This document shows positions 1 through 8,013 of a stretch of 64,000 bases of DNA, piece by piece. The stretch is from Mycoplasmopsis bovis PG45 (lineage in GTDB: Bacteria; Bacillota_I; Bacilli_A; Mycoplasmatales; Metamycoplasmataceae). The position numbers and the translations under genes were made by a program. The notes under the pieces are model-generated. The model was not told the DNA's origin. It made no database searches and worked only from the letters and a program-made list of their open reading frames with translations. Position 1 is the stretch's first letter. Each line of letters begins with the position of its first letter. Where the stretch lies: contig NC_014760.1 in the NCBI RefSeq assembly GCF_000183385.1, positions 496,001 through 560,000 on the forward strand, written 5' to 3'.

Positions 1-224
1 TTTTTTTGTTTTTTTAATTTCTTTAAGTTAATTACATAGTTAATATTAGATACTATATCTTCTAATCCTGGGTTTCTAATTCATTGATTTTTTAGCTTCT
101 TTAGCTTCTTGCTTTTTATTGTATTATTTGTGTGATTGATTTTTTTCTTCACTTGGATAATTTTTTTTATATCAGCACCCGAAATTATGTCTCTATAAGT
201 TTTTTTGTATAAGGATTTAGTTGC
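1..224 (-). pseudogene. possible decayed lipoprotein C-terminal tail, runs off the left edge
   Basis: Read on the minus strand, an open stretch of about 74 codons starts just after a TAA at 225-227 and runs to the window edge with no usable start codon. It is Lys/Asn/Ile-rich and contains one TGA read as Trp. A short segment (NPGLEDIV) resembles the tail of the lipoprotein at 4425-5111 (KPGLWKIV), which suggests a remnant of the same family. The bases 225-411 hold no gene I can support. This rests on a short local resemblance only. Confidence 0.25.
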
Positions 225-411
225 TTATTCTGCTTTTTTTAGTACATAGAACATAGTTTTAGAGATATAATTCACATTTTTTTATCTTCATCATATCTTT
301 AGAAAAGATTTTTTTATATTCTATGCATAAAGGATTTTCCATAATATTTAAATAATTCAAAAGCCTTTTTTCTTTTAATTGCTTTGACAAAATAATTCTT
401 ATTATCAAAAG

Positions 412-434
412 AAAAAGCCCGCAGTACCGCAGGC
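412..434 (-). terminator. rho-independent terminator of the 449-1393 lipoprotein gene
   Basis: On the minus strand GCCTGCG and TGCGGGC form a 7-bp stem (with G-U pairs) followed by CTTTTTCTTTT. It lies directly after the stop codon of the lipoprotein gene. Confidence 0.65.
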
Positions 435-448
435 CTAATTTTTTGTTT

Positions 449-1393
449 CTATTTTAAATCTATTTCTTGTTTGTAAATGTTATCATCTAAAGTAGCTTTA
501 CCATCATTGTCAAAATATAGTTGCCATTCAAGCACAATTTTGTTACCATTTTTACTAATTTTGATACCTTTTTTTCTGTTACCAAAATTAAAGCCAATGT
601 TTTCCTTTTTGCCATGTGTATTAACATTATCTGAATTTTTGAATTTATTGCTAAATTTTAGATGTTCTACATCATTAGAAGAACTTCCACCTTTACTTTT
701 TTTATTTTTACGACTACCTACTTTTCTATTTTTTCTATGGTGTTGAATCCTACCATTAGATATTCTTAGAGCACCTTCACTTACTAAGACATCTAGCTCT
801 TTTTTTGCTTCATCTTTTTTTTCATCAATTTCAAAAAGTTCATTGTTATTTTTGTCTAAAAAATCCTTTAGTTCAGGTAATCTATATTTTTTTGTACTTT
901 GTTCCTTTTGGTTTTTTGGAGGAGTTTGTTCTTCGTGGTCCTTTTGAGGGGTTTGATCCTTTTGGTTTTTTGGAGGAGTTTGTTCTTCGTGGTCCTTTTG
1001 AGGGGTTTGATCCTTTTGGTTTTTTGGAGGAGTTTGGTCCTTTTGGTCCTTTTGAGGGGTTTGATCCTTTTGGTTTTTTGGAGGAGTTTGTTCTTCGTGG
1101 TCCTTTTGAGGAGTTTGGTCCTTTTGGTCTTTTGGAGAAGTTTGGTCCTTTTGGTCCTTTTGAGGGGTTTGATCCTTTTGGTTTTTTGGAGGAGTTTGTT
1201 CTTCGTGGTCCTTTTGAGGAGTTTGGTCCTTTTGGTCTTTTGGAGAAGTTTGGTCCTCTTGGTCTTTTGTGCCTGAGTTTTCTCCCATACCTTCTTCTGT
1301 TTTCTCTACATCACATGCAGCAGCGACTATTGGTAGAGATGAAATTGATACTATTGAAGCTAAAGTTATAAATATCTTATTTATTTTTTTCAT
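449..1393 (-). CDS. repeat-containing surface prolipoprotein
   Basis: A 314-residue prolipoprotein. The N-terminus is a basic, hydrophobic signal peptide ending in a lipobox (PIVAAAC), so Cys27 should be lipidated and the mature protein anchored outside the membrane. Residues 43-167 are about 14 copies of a 9-residue, very hydrophilic unit of the type KDQKDQTPQ / KDHEEQTPP / KNQKDQTPQ, encoded by 27-bp DNA repeats. The C-terminal third (about 170-314) is a non-repeated Lys/Asn-rich domain. The start is ATG at 1391-1393. A 16-A tract lies 82 bp upstream. Tandem coding repeats in mycoplasma lipoproteins typically change copy number and so protein length. The function is unknown; adhesion or immune evasion is a family-level inference. 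Confidence 0.85.
   Translation of the reverse strand: MKKINKIFITLASIVSISSLPIVAAACDVEKTEEGMGENSGTKDQEDQTSPKDQKDQTPQKDHEEQTPPKNQKDQTPQKDQKDQTSPKDQKDQTPQKDHEEQTPPKNQKDQTPQKDQKDQTPPKNQKDQTPQKDHEEQTPPKNQKDQTPQKDHEEQTPPKNQKEQSTKKYRLPELKDFLDKNNNELFEIDEKKDEAKKELDVLVSEGALRISNGRIQHHRKNRKVGSRKNKKSKGGSSSNDVEHLKFSNKFKNSDNVNTHGKKENIGFNFGNRKKGIKISKNGNKIVLEWQLYFDNDGKATLDDNIYKQEIDLK
893..1267 (-). repeat. 27-bp tandem coding repeats
   Basis: About 14 in-frame 27-bp units encode the 9-residue repeats of the lipoprotein. Three unit types alternate in a higher-order pattern (DQK, DHE and NQK variants), which suggests the array grew by duplicating groups of units. Confidence 0.85.
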
Positions 1394-1474
1394 ATAGAAT
1401 TAAAATCCTTTTTATACCTTAATTAAACTTAAATCTTTTTATATATAACTACCTTATATATTAGATTAGGCTTC

Positions 1475-1490
1475 AAAAAAAAAAAAAAAA
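1475..1490. repeat. 16-A homopolymer tract between divergent lipoprotein genes
   Basis: Sixteen consecutive A on the plus strand lie between the divergent lipoprotein genes, 82 bp from the start of the 449-1393 gene and about 200 bp from the start at 1691. Tracts of this kind near mycoplasma promoters can slip and switch transcription. Confidence 0.6.
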
Positions 1491-1592
1491 TGAACTCATA
1501 ATAGGCAAATTAGGATAAAAATATTAGTTTTTTATCTAATTTATATAAAAAAATAAAAAATTATGTAAACTACCCATATAACAATATAAGAA

Positions 1593-1631
1593 TGCCTCGA
1601 ATTAGTTGCATAACTTGGGGCATTATTTTTT
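1593..1631 (+). terminator. terminator-like hairpin between divergent lipoprotein genes
   Basis: AATGCCTC pairs with GGGGCATT (8 bp, one G-U) and is followed by ATTATTTTTT. It sits upstream of the 1691 gene with no plus-strand gene before it, so it would act on a leader transcript or is left over from a lost gene. Confidence 0.5.
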
Positions 1632-1690
1632 AAACAAAAATTGTTATTTAAATAAAAATATAAAGAAGTTTTTAGGAGACTTATAAATAA

Positions 1691-2242
1691 ATGAAGAAAA
1701 CAAAAAAGATCTTATTGTCACTAGGTTTAGTAGTATCTGCAATGTCAATTCCAGTAGTAGCTGCATCATGTAAGCAACAAAAAGCTAAAAATGAAGATAA
1801 TAAACAAGAAAATAAAAAAGAAAAAGAAAATAAAGAAATACAACAAAACAAAATTGCTCTAGAAAAATATAAGCAAAAAATTGCTAAAGAAATAAAAAAT
1901 TTAGAAGAAGCAATTATAAAAGTAAAAGGCACAAAATTTAATGAGACTAAATTTAAAAAATTTATGAACAAAAAACCAGATAGCCTCAAGCAAATGGAGC
2001 AATCAGTTTACTTACAATATAAAGAAGATTTATTAGAAATAAATGCAGAAAACTTTAAATATCTAGTGCTATGAGCAGAAGAAGAGATAAAGGAATTTAT
2101 AAGTCATCTAAGTGAAGAATTAAATGAGTTATTAAAAGAAAAAAATGATATTAAAGAAACAGATAATAATCATGAATATATTAATGAGTTAGTAACTGAG
2201 CTACTTGATGTATTTAGTGAAATCTCAGATTTTAGTGTCTAA
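1691..2242 (+). CDS. prolipoprotein, coiled-coil-like
   Basis: A 183-residue prolipoprotein with a signal peptide (MKKTKKILLSLGLVV...) and lipobox SIPVVAASC (Cys27). The rest is highly charged Lys/Glu-rich helix, probably coiled coil, without cysteines. TGA at 2072-2074 is read as Trp; the true stop is TAA at 2240-2242. AGGAG about 12 bases upstream supports the ATG at 1691. It lies beside other lipoprotein genes and an IS, which is typical of an expandable surface-antigen locus. No function is recognisable. Confidence 0.8.
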
Positions 2243-2247
2243 CTAAA

Positions 2248-2272
2248 AAGTATTAAATGAATACTTATTTTT
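2248..2272 (+). terminator. terminator after the 1691 lipoprotein gene
   Basis: AAGTATT-aaatg-... pairs with AATACTT and is followed by ATTTTTAA, 6 bases after the stop codon. Confidence 0.55.
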
Positions 2273-2377
2273 AAGAAATTAAAATAATGCCAATAACTTA
2301 TGAAGTTATACTAGGATAAAAAATTCATAAAAAATGAATTAAAAACACTCCTTAAATATCTAAGTAAACAAGGACAA

Positions 2378-2415
2378 AATATTTGAACAAATAATTATGT
2401 TTGTTCGAATATTGC
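2378..2415. repeat. dispersed 36-bp hairpin repeat, copy 1
   Basis: A near-perfect inverted repeat (AATATTTGAACAAAT...GTTTGTTCGAATATT, 15-bp arms). The same element recurs at 3806-3847 and 6951-6988. This copy lies just left of the IS30-type element. Confidence 0.75.
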
Positions 2416-2423
2416 TTGATTGT

Positions 2424-2476
2424 AAGTTCAAGTGCAACACCAATTAAGGTAAAATTTAATTGTGGAGCACTTGAAT
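2424..2476. repeat. long hairpin, inverted copy of the one at 5145-5197
   Basis: An imperfect palindrome of about 49 bp (TTCAAGTGC...GCACTTGAA). Its reverse complement is almost identical to 5147-5195, downstream of another lipoprotein gene. Confidence 0.7.
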
Positions 2477-2521
2477 TTTTAAACAAAAAAAGTTCCACAC
2501 TTGGCAGTAGGAAACTTTCAT

Positions 2522-3538
2522 ATGAATTATACTAAAAATTATAATCATCTAACATATGATGAACGTGCATTTATTGAAATTCAAATAAAATCTGGGTATT
2601 CTATTAGATCTATAGCTAGACAGTTAAACAGAAGTCCATCCACAGTAAGTCGCGAATTAAAACGCAACACTGCTTTTAGCGGTTCATATCAATGTAAAAT
2701 AGCAGAGCAGAAAGCATTAAATAGGCATTCGCACAAATACTTGTTTAAATTTACGAGTAATTTTGAATATGCTGAATTTGAAAAATTTTTCTTAGAAAAA
2801 TTCGATAAAAGATTTTACGGAATTGTTGCAACAGCTCGATACATTAAGCAAACTTTTCCAAATATTGCGTCTCCGTCGATAAGGACTATATTTAATTGGA
2901 TTAAGACAAGAAAATGAAAATTGAAACCTAGAGACAGATTGAGAATTTTTTATAAAAAAGGCGGAAAAAGAACTGCATCAGTTGTCTCAAGATTAATTGG
3001 AGATTCTCACTATGTATATCCAATATGGGCAAGACCAAAATATATTGATTTAAGAGAAGAATATGGTCATTGAGAAAGTGACTTAATTATAGGCAAAAGA
3101 TCGAATGGATATGATAATGTATTAACACTTGTTGAAAGGCAAACCAGAATGGGGTTTGCAGTTAAAATTAAATCAAAATCAGCTTTTTTGGTAATTTCAA
3201 AGCTTAAAAAAATAATCCAGGATCATAATTTAATTGTCAAATCTATAACAATTGATAACGGGATAGAATTCGAAAGAATGGGTTTATTAGGAAAATGACT
3301 AAATATTAAAATATTTAGAGCTGAACCGTATGCTTCATTTCAAAGGGGAACAAACGAAAATTGAAACGGAATGATTAGAAGAATGTTTCATAAAGGTTTT
3401 GATTTTAATTCTATCTCTCAAGTTCAACTGGATGATGTTGTAAATCAAATAAATGAAATGCCACGTAAAATTTTGAATTGGCAAAAACCAATTGAACTAT
3501 TTAAGTTAGCTAATGACTATGGTGTCGTTTTAAATTAA
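2522..3538 (+). CDS. IS30-family transposase
   Basis: A 338-residue transposase. The N-terminal helix-turn-helix typical of IS30 is clear (LTYDERAFIEI...GYSIRSIARQLNRSPSTVSRELKRN). The DDE catalytic core follows: first Asp in WESDLIIGK, second in TIDNGIEF, Glu in the NENWNGMIRR segment. Several TGA codons are read as Trp, including the first residue of WESDLI. ATG at 2522 is chosen over an upstream TTG at 2501 because AGGAAA lies 8-13 bases before it. All DDE residues are present, so the enzyme looks active. Confidence 0.9.
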
Positions 3539-3620
3539 AACATGTGAATTTAATTGACTGCATTCATAAAAAAATGAATGGTTATTTTTTGCATTTTATT
3601 TAGTTATTTTATCCCCCTAA

Positions 3621-3747
3621 CCCCCTTAATTACAAATAAGGGGGTATAACAAAACATTATTTAGGGTTTACGCAGATGTTCCATCTGATTTTTTTAACCC
3701 CCTGCCCCTTGATTTCAAACAAGGGGTAGATGTGGCATACGCCACAT
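3621..3747. repeat. cluster of four perfect hairpins in the IS right arm
   Basis: Four independent hairpins lie in about 130 bp: CCCCCTTA/TAAGGGGG (3621-3644), CAGATG/CATCTG followed by seven T (3673-3695, a good plus-strand terminator), CCCCTTG/CAAGGGG (3705-3726) and ATGTGGC/GCCACAT (3730-3747). The C-rich runs stand out in this AT-rich DNA. No ORF is present. Confidence 0.7.
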
Positions 3748-3805
3748 ATTATGCAAAAATGCTATAATAAAAAAGCCAAGCACATATGTTGCACTTGAAC
3801 TTTCA

Positions 3806-3870
3806 TTTATGGAATATTTGAACAAATAATTATGTTTGTTCGAATATTTTTTATGTAGAAGGGTTATTTT
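3806..3870. repeat. dispersed hairpin repeat, copy 2, with extended flank
   Basis: The same 36-bp hairpin as at 2378, followed by ATGTAGAAGGGTTATTTT. Hairpin plus flank (about 60 bp) is repeated in direct orientation at 6951-7015. Confidence 0.75.
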
Positions 3871-3904
3871 GTCATGTCCGAATAAAAAGCAAAAGAGCAC
3901 AAAA

Positions 3905-4230
3905 ATACAAGAATATAAAAGCAGAATATTATAACTTTGCTAACAAAAACTATAATGGAATTAATAATGATATTTATGCAACAGATGTAACATATATTCC
4001 AGTTCTAATTGATGTGCCCGATAACATATTTTTATGTCAGTTATTATTCATCATCAGAAAAAGGTAGCATTGAAAATGCTCACAGGCTTTTAAGAAGATA
4101 CATTCCAAAGGGAAAATCTATAGATAAATATGTTGGTCAAGAACTAAAACCAATGGCCGATTTTATAAATTCACATCCAAGAATTTATAAAGGAGTACTT
4201 GGCTTTAAATGCGCCAAGCAAATGCAATAA
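3905..4230 (+). pseudogene. mosaic of two transposase fragments
   Basis: The first part reads in frame as an IS3-type integrase piece (IYATDVTYIP contains the first catalytic Asp region). It then breaks, and from about 4009 a different frame encodes the C-terminal part of an IS30-like transposase (EKGSIENAHRLLRRYIPKG...). Neither part has a start, and both lack the rest of the catalytic core. These look like the remains of two older insertions fused by deletion. Confidence 0.6.
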
Positions 4231-4256
4231 AAATTAACATCAACAGAAAATTTTGC

Positions 4257-4276
4257 ACTTTTGAGTACTCAAAAGT
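4257..4276. repeat. perfect 20-bp palindrome
   Basis: ACTTTTGAGTACTCAAAAGT is a perfect palindrome 27 bp after the transposase remnant, followed by a T-rich run. It could be a weak terminator or an old IS end. Confidence 0.5.
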
Positions 4277-4424
4277 ATCTTTTCTTATTCTTTTTTTATT
4301 CTTTTAGCCATTCTCTTGTCAGAACCACCAAAAATTGGTATTATTTTTCCAATACTCAAATTAGGTGCTTTTTGCTTTGATAATTTATAATTATTTAATA
4401 TTTTAATTTGTAAAGAACTAACAT

Positions 4425-5111
4425 ATGAAAAGAAAATTAATGTTAATAGGGGGGGGGGGCTTAGTTTTTGCTAGTTCTTTCCCAATGACAGCTGCTTCAT
4501 GTGATGTAAAGAAAAAGGATGTTGAAACATCTAGCTCAAAAAAACAAGGTTCAAAACCCAACTCAGAATCTAAATCAGAAAATCAAGATTCAGAAACAAA
4601 CTCACAATCTAAATCAGAAAAAGAAGATTCAAAACCCAACTCAGAATCTAAATCAGAAAATCAAGATTCAGAAACAAACTCACAATCTAAATCAGGAAAA
4701 CAAGATTCAGAAACTAATGGCAGTAGTAATGAATTAACAAAACCTAGTGAAAAGACACAAAATGATATGCCAACAGAAAATTCTGGAATAAACGACTATT
4801 TAGATAAAGTTATGGAATACGGAAAAGAAGCATCAGAACTAATCACCCTATTAGAAGAGAGAAAAGAAAGGGAAGAAAAAGTTAATGAATTACTAAAGAA
4901 GCCTGGACTTTGAAAAATAGTAGAAGAATTATCAAGTTTATATGAAAGCTCAAAATATGATCTTAATGCATTTAAAAAGGAAATTGAGGAAGTTTTAAAA
5001 AATCCTAGAGATAAAAATGAACTATCAGTTAAACTAAAACAATATAAAGGATCCAGCGAGGAAATTAAAAACGCAATTAAGGAATTAAAAGGCTTTAAGA
5101 GACAAAAGTAG
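4425..5111 (+). CDS. prolipoprotein with poly-G tract in its signal peptide
   Basis: A 228-residue prolipoprotein. The signal peptide contains four consecutive Gly encoded by 11 G (4449-4459) and ends in lipobox MTAASC (Cys26). With 11 G the gene is in frame, so it is ON in this sequence; plus or minus one G would truncate it within the signal peptide. Residues 42-98 are Ser/Lys/Asn/Glu-rich repeats of about 26 residues (SKPNSESKSENQDSETNSQ type). The C-terminal half is helical and charged. TGA at 4911-4913 is Trp and the true stop is TAG at 5109-5111. Only a weak AAAGAA precedes the start. It lies between IS remnants and an intact IS. The function is unknown. Confidence 0.85.
4449..4459 (+). 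repeat. 11-G homopolymer, candidate phase-variation switch
   Basis: An uninterrupted run of 11 G within the coding sequence for the signal peptide, extremely unlikely by chance in DNA this AT-rich. Slippage changes the reading frame of the lipoprotein. Confidence 0.85.
4548..4718 (+). repeat. 78-bp in-frame repeats in lipoprotein gene
   Basis: About two and a bit copies of a 78-bp (26-residue) unit encoding Ser/Lys/Glu/Asn-rich peptide. The copies are nearly identical at DNA level, so copy number may vary. Confidence 0.7.
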
Positions 5112-5144
5112 ATTTTTTCAAATCTGCTTGCTTGATTGTGGGTT

Positions 5145-5197
5145 CAAGTGCTCCGCAATTAAATTTTACTTTAATTGGTGTTGCACTTGAACTTTCA
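5145..5197. repeat. long hairpin downstream of lipoprotein gene
   Basis: GGTTCAAGTGC...GCACTTGAAC forms a long imperfect hairpin 35 bases after the lipoprotein stop, probably its terminator. Flanks (GCTTGATTGT on the left, TCATTTATGGA on the right) match the flanks of the IS30-type element at 2424-3802, so this looks like an unoccupied copy of the site that element entered. Confidence 0.65.
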
Positions 5198-5380
5198 TTT
5201 ATGGAGTCTCTTTTTTTAATTAAAATATAAAAGTTATACCCCATAATACTATACAAAATGTCGCATTTTGAACAATGTAGACATTTTTTTATTTATTTTT
5301 CTGACAAAGACTTAAAAAATGCTGCTAATGTCATCATAAAAAAATTAATTTTATTTATTTCTCTATTTAAATTTTGTGTT

Positions 5381-5397
5381 ATAATATAGTTATAATG
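5381..5397 (+). promoter_or_regulatory. promoter of the IS1634-type transposase
   Basis: Two TATAAT boxes (5381-5386 and 5392-5397) lie 25-41 bases before the ATG, with TAGGAGA as ribosome binding site at 5407-5413. Confidence 0.5.
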
Positions 5398-5421
5398 CTA
5401 TATATTTAGGAGAATTTGAAA

Positions 5422-6855
5422 ATGGCAATTCCAGTTGAAATAAGACAAGTTGAAAGACCTAAAAACACAGTTGTAAAGAACTACTTCGGAAAATTTAAAG
5501 TTGTAAAAAGAACCAGCAAATATGTGAATGGAAAAGCAATTCCAAAAGATTTGGCAATTGTTGGCGAAATAGTAGATTACAAATTTGTTCCTTTTGAAAC
5601 ACCTGTCCCAGTAGGTACAAGATCTAAGAAAAATCAAGAAAAAACAGATATAAAAGACTATGGTAACATAGCAATTTTTACAAAAAATAGCAATGATATT
5701 TTGGAAAAATTACTAACACATTTTGATTCATCAACAGCTTACAAATTATATGTAATTGCTATTCTTAGATGTGCTTATCCAAAAGCCGTTAATCGTGATT
5801 TAAAGTTTTACTATGAAACTTCATTTATGTCTGAATTATTTAAAAAGGTTGATTTATCTGAATCATTATTACCAGACTTCTTTGAAAAAACTGGTAGAGC
5901 ATATTCAAATATACATAACTTCATGTTAGATAGAATAAATGAGTTTAAAGGTAAAGTACAAATTATTGATGGCACACTTAAATCTTATAATTCAGATGAA
6001 GTAACTTTTTCTCAATGATCAAGAAAAGGCAAGGTTAAAGGTAGCAAAGATTTTACCTTACTTTACACTTGTGACTTATATACCAAAGAGCCAATTTATC
6101 ACAGACCATACCAAGGAAATATGCTGGATTCGACTATTTTTGAGGACTTTTTGGAAAATGTACCTAGCACTGGGGAAATATTAGTTGCTGATAAAGGCTT
6201 TAGAACTAAAGCAATTACAGAGCTTTTAGAACAGAATAAAAATGTTAAGTATCTTTTGCCATTAAAGAGAAATACAACATTAATTAGAGCAGAAAAACTT
6301 GATGAAAATTTGGCTCCTGTAAAAATTAAAGATAAGCAATTACTAGGGTCTAAAAAGCAAATAGATGGAAAGTTTTTTTATCTATTTAAAGACTTAGAAA
6401 TAGCTGGCAAAGAAAGTGTTGGAAACTATCAAAAACATCTAAAAAGAAATACATTTAACATTGATGAATTCAATAAAAATAATCAATTTTTTGGTGTCAT
6501 TGTTTTTGAATCCAATGTTGACCTTTCATTAGAGGATGTATACACACTATATGATCAAAGATGAGAAATTGAAGAAATGTTTAACTTTTATAAAAATATT
6601 TTGGAACTATCAAAAACAAGAGTTCATTCAGAAATGAAAGTTTACACAACAGAGTTTATAAACTACTTGTCGCTAATAATTGCGACAAAAGTTAAGAACA
6701 ATTTAATAAGACTAAATCTTCATCAAAACTACTCATTCAGACAGATTATAGAATATTTGAGAAGTTACAAAGTTGAAGTAATAAATGATACAGAATGAAA
6801 AAAACGCAAGGTGTTGAAATATGTTCAAAACCTTGCGGAATTGTTAGAAATATAG
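5422..6855 (+). CDS. IS1634/IS4-family transposase
   Basis: A 477-residue DDE transposase. Candidate catalytic residues are Asp in IIDGTLKSY, Asp in LVADKGFR and Glu in YDQRWEIEEMF, the Y-x-x-R-W-x-I-E signature of IS4/IS1634 enzymes. Three TGA codons (6016, 6562, 6796) are Trp. ATG at 5422 follows TAGGAGA and is preferred to the TTG two codons earlier. The gene is full length for the family with all catalytic residues, so it is probably active. Confidence 0.88.
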
Positions 6856-6950
6856 CATTACACTAAAACTTTTTTATTAAAAGAAGCTCTTATTTTTTTA
6901 TTTAGTTTTTTATAAAAAAATAGAAAAACAAACATAATAAACTAGGAAAA

Positions 6951-7015
6951 AATATTTGAACAAATAATTATGTTTGTTCAAATATTTTTTTATGTAGAAG
7001 GGTTATTTTATTATA
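6951..7015. repeat. dispersed hairpin repeat, copy 3, with extended flank
   Basis: The third copy of the 36-bp hairpin, followed by the same ATGTAGAAGGGTTATTTT flank as at 3806-3870 (direct repeats about 3.1 kb apart). Confidence 0.75.
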
Positions 7016-7132
7016 GCTAGACAACTAACAGTTAATGAATGAATAGAATTAATAAAAATATATAACTAGCAAAAAATAATGTAATACAGCAAATGTATTT
7101 ATGTCGGAATAAATAAAATCATAGCAATAGCG

Positions 7133-7897
7133 CTATGACATATTATTTTCATTAATCTTTGTAGCATTTTTTAAATTTGACTTTTGATACTTAATTTTAT
7201 AAATAAACTTCCACATAATTCCAAATAATAATGGTGTTATCATTGAAACAACATAAAGAAGGAAATCAAGAATAATTATTACTCCTGTATTATTTCCTTT
7301 ATAAAAATAAGGGTTTTTGAAGTCTAAAAATCCATAAACAACTGCGCCTCTGCCTTGAATTATTTTGTCAAATGTAGCAAAGAATAATATCATTGCAAAG
7401 ATTGTGTAAACAGTTGAAATAAGCACAGGAATTGTAAATGTAATTTTAGTTACGATAATTTCTTTTCTAATCAAAGACAAGGCCACAAAACCTAAGATAG
7501 GATTTATTGCATGTGTAATCAGTGAGCGGGTAGCATTTAATGGATTAGTCCATGTTGACTTTTGGTATGAAAGCAATGCTCAATAGACAACAAAAGTCAT
7601 AGTTATTGAAACAACAGAAATAAATAGTGCTTTTTTAGCATACATATTAGTTCATAAAACGCCAGCTATAATTAGGACAAAACCTAGTAAAAAGTTTGAT
7701 AAGTAAGTATAGTATAAAAATGAACCTCAGCCTTTAAAAACTGCAAGATGTGTTGGTGCACCAGTTTTATTTAATTCATCTTTTGGATCGTATCAAATTA
7801 CATATGAGAAAGCATAGAAAAGGGTTGTTAATAACACAAACAAACCAAAACCAAACAGCCATCATCTTATGTTCTTATTTGTAGTTTTATTTTGCAT
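7133..7897 (-). CDS. multi-spanning membrane protein of unknown function
   Basis: A 254-residue protein with about six hydrophobic segments and a basic C-terminal tail, starting at ATG 7895-7897. In-frame TGA codons (for example the GGCTGAGG region) are Trp. It is divergent from trpS. The pattern (a segment with NPLNATRSLITHAINPILGF between membrane helices, short loops) resembles mycoplasma-specific integral membrane families such as DUF1600, but I cannot confirm the family. No transport signature was seen. Confidence 0.6.
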
Positions 7898-7975
7898 GCG
7901 AATTATTATAACTATATTTATTTTTTAATGAACAGAATTTATAATTTAAATAAATTGGAGCAAATTAAACATTGC

Positions 7976-7981
7976 TATAAT
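7976..7981 (+). promoter_or_regulatory. -10 box of trpS
   Basis: TATAAT 33 bases before the trpS ATG; AAGGATC acts as ribosome binding site. Confidence 0.5.
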
Positions 7982-8013
7982 ATTATTATTTAAATATTTT
8001 AAGGATCATTATT

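Larger units (their letters stand above)
2424..3802 (+). mobile_element. IS30-type insertion sequence
   Basis: A 1.4-kb element with a single transposase gene. A perfect 15-bp inverted repeat bounds it: AAGTTCAAGTGCAAC at 2424-2438 and GTTGCACTTGAACTT at 3788-3802. The left end itself folds as a long hairpin to about 2475. The right arm (3540-3802) is non-coding and hairpin-rich. The ends are inferred from these repeats; no target duplication could be confirmed. Confidence 0.55.
5229..6873 (+). mobile_element. IS1634/IS4-type insertion sequence
   Basis: One transposase gene with a TATAAT promoter element. The imperfect ends AAAAGTTATACCCC (from 5229) and the inverted ACTAAAACTTTT (to 6873) give an element of about 1.65 kb. 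The gene identity is solid; the ends are tentative. Confidence 0.55.

Noticed and set aside
893-1267. Regularly spaced repeats that could suggest a CRISPR array
   Set aside because: The units are contiguous, in frame and coding, with no unique spacers and no cas genes.
805-1371. Plus-strand open frames with hydrophobic Phe/Leu-rich repeats opposite the lipoprotein
   Set aside because: They are shadows of the 27-bp repeats of the minus-strand prolipoprotein, with no start signal or signal peptide logic.
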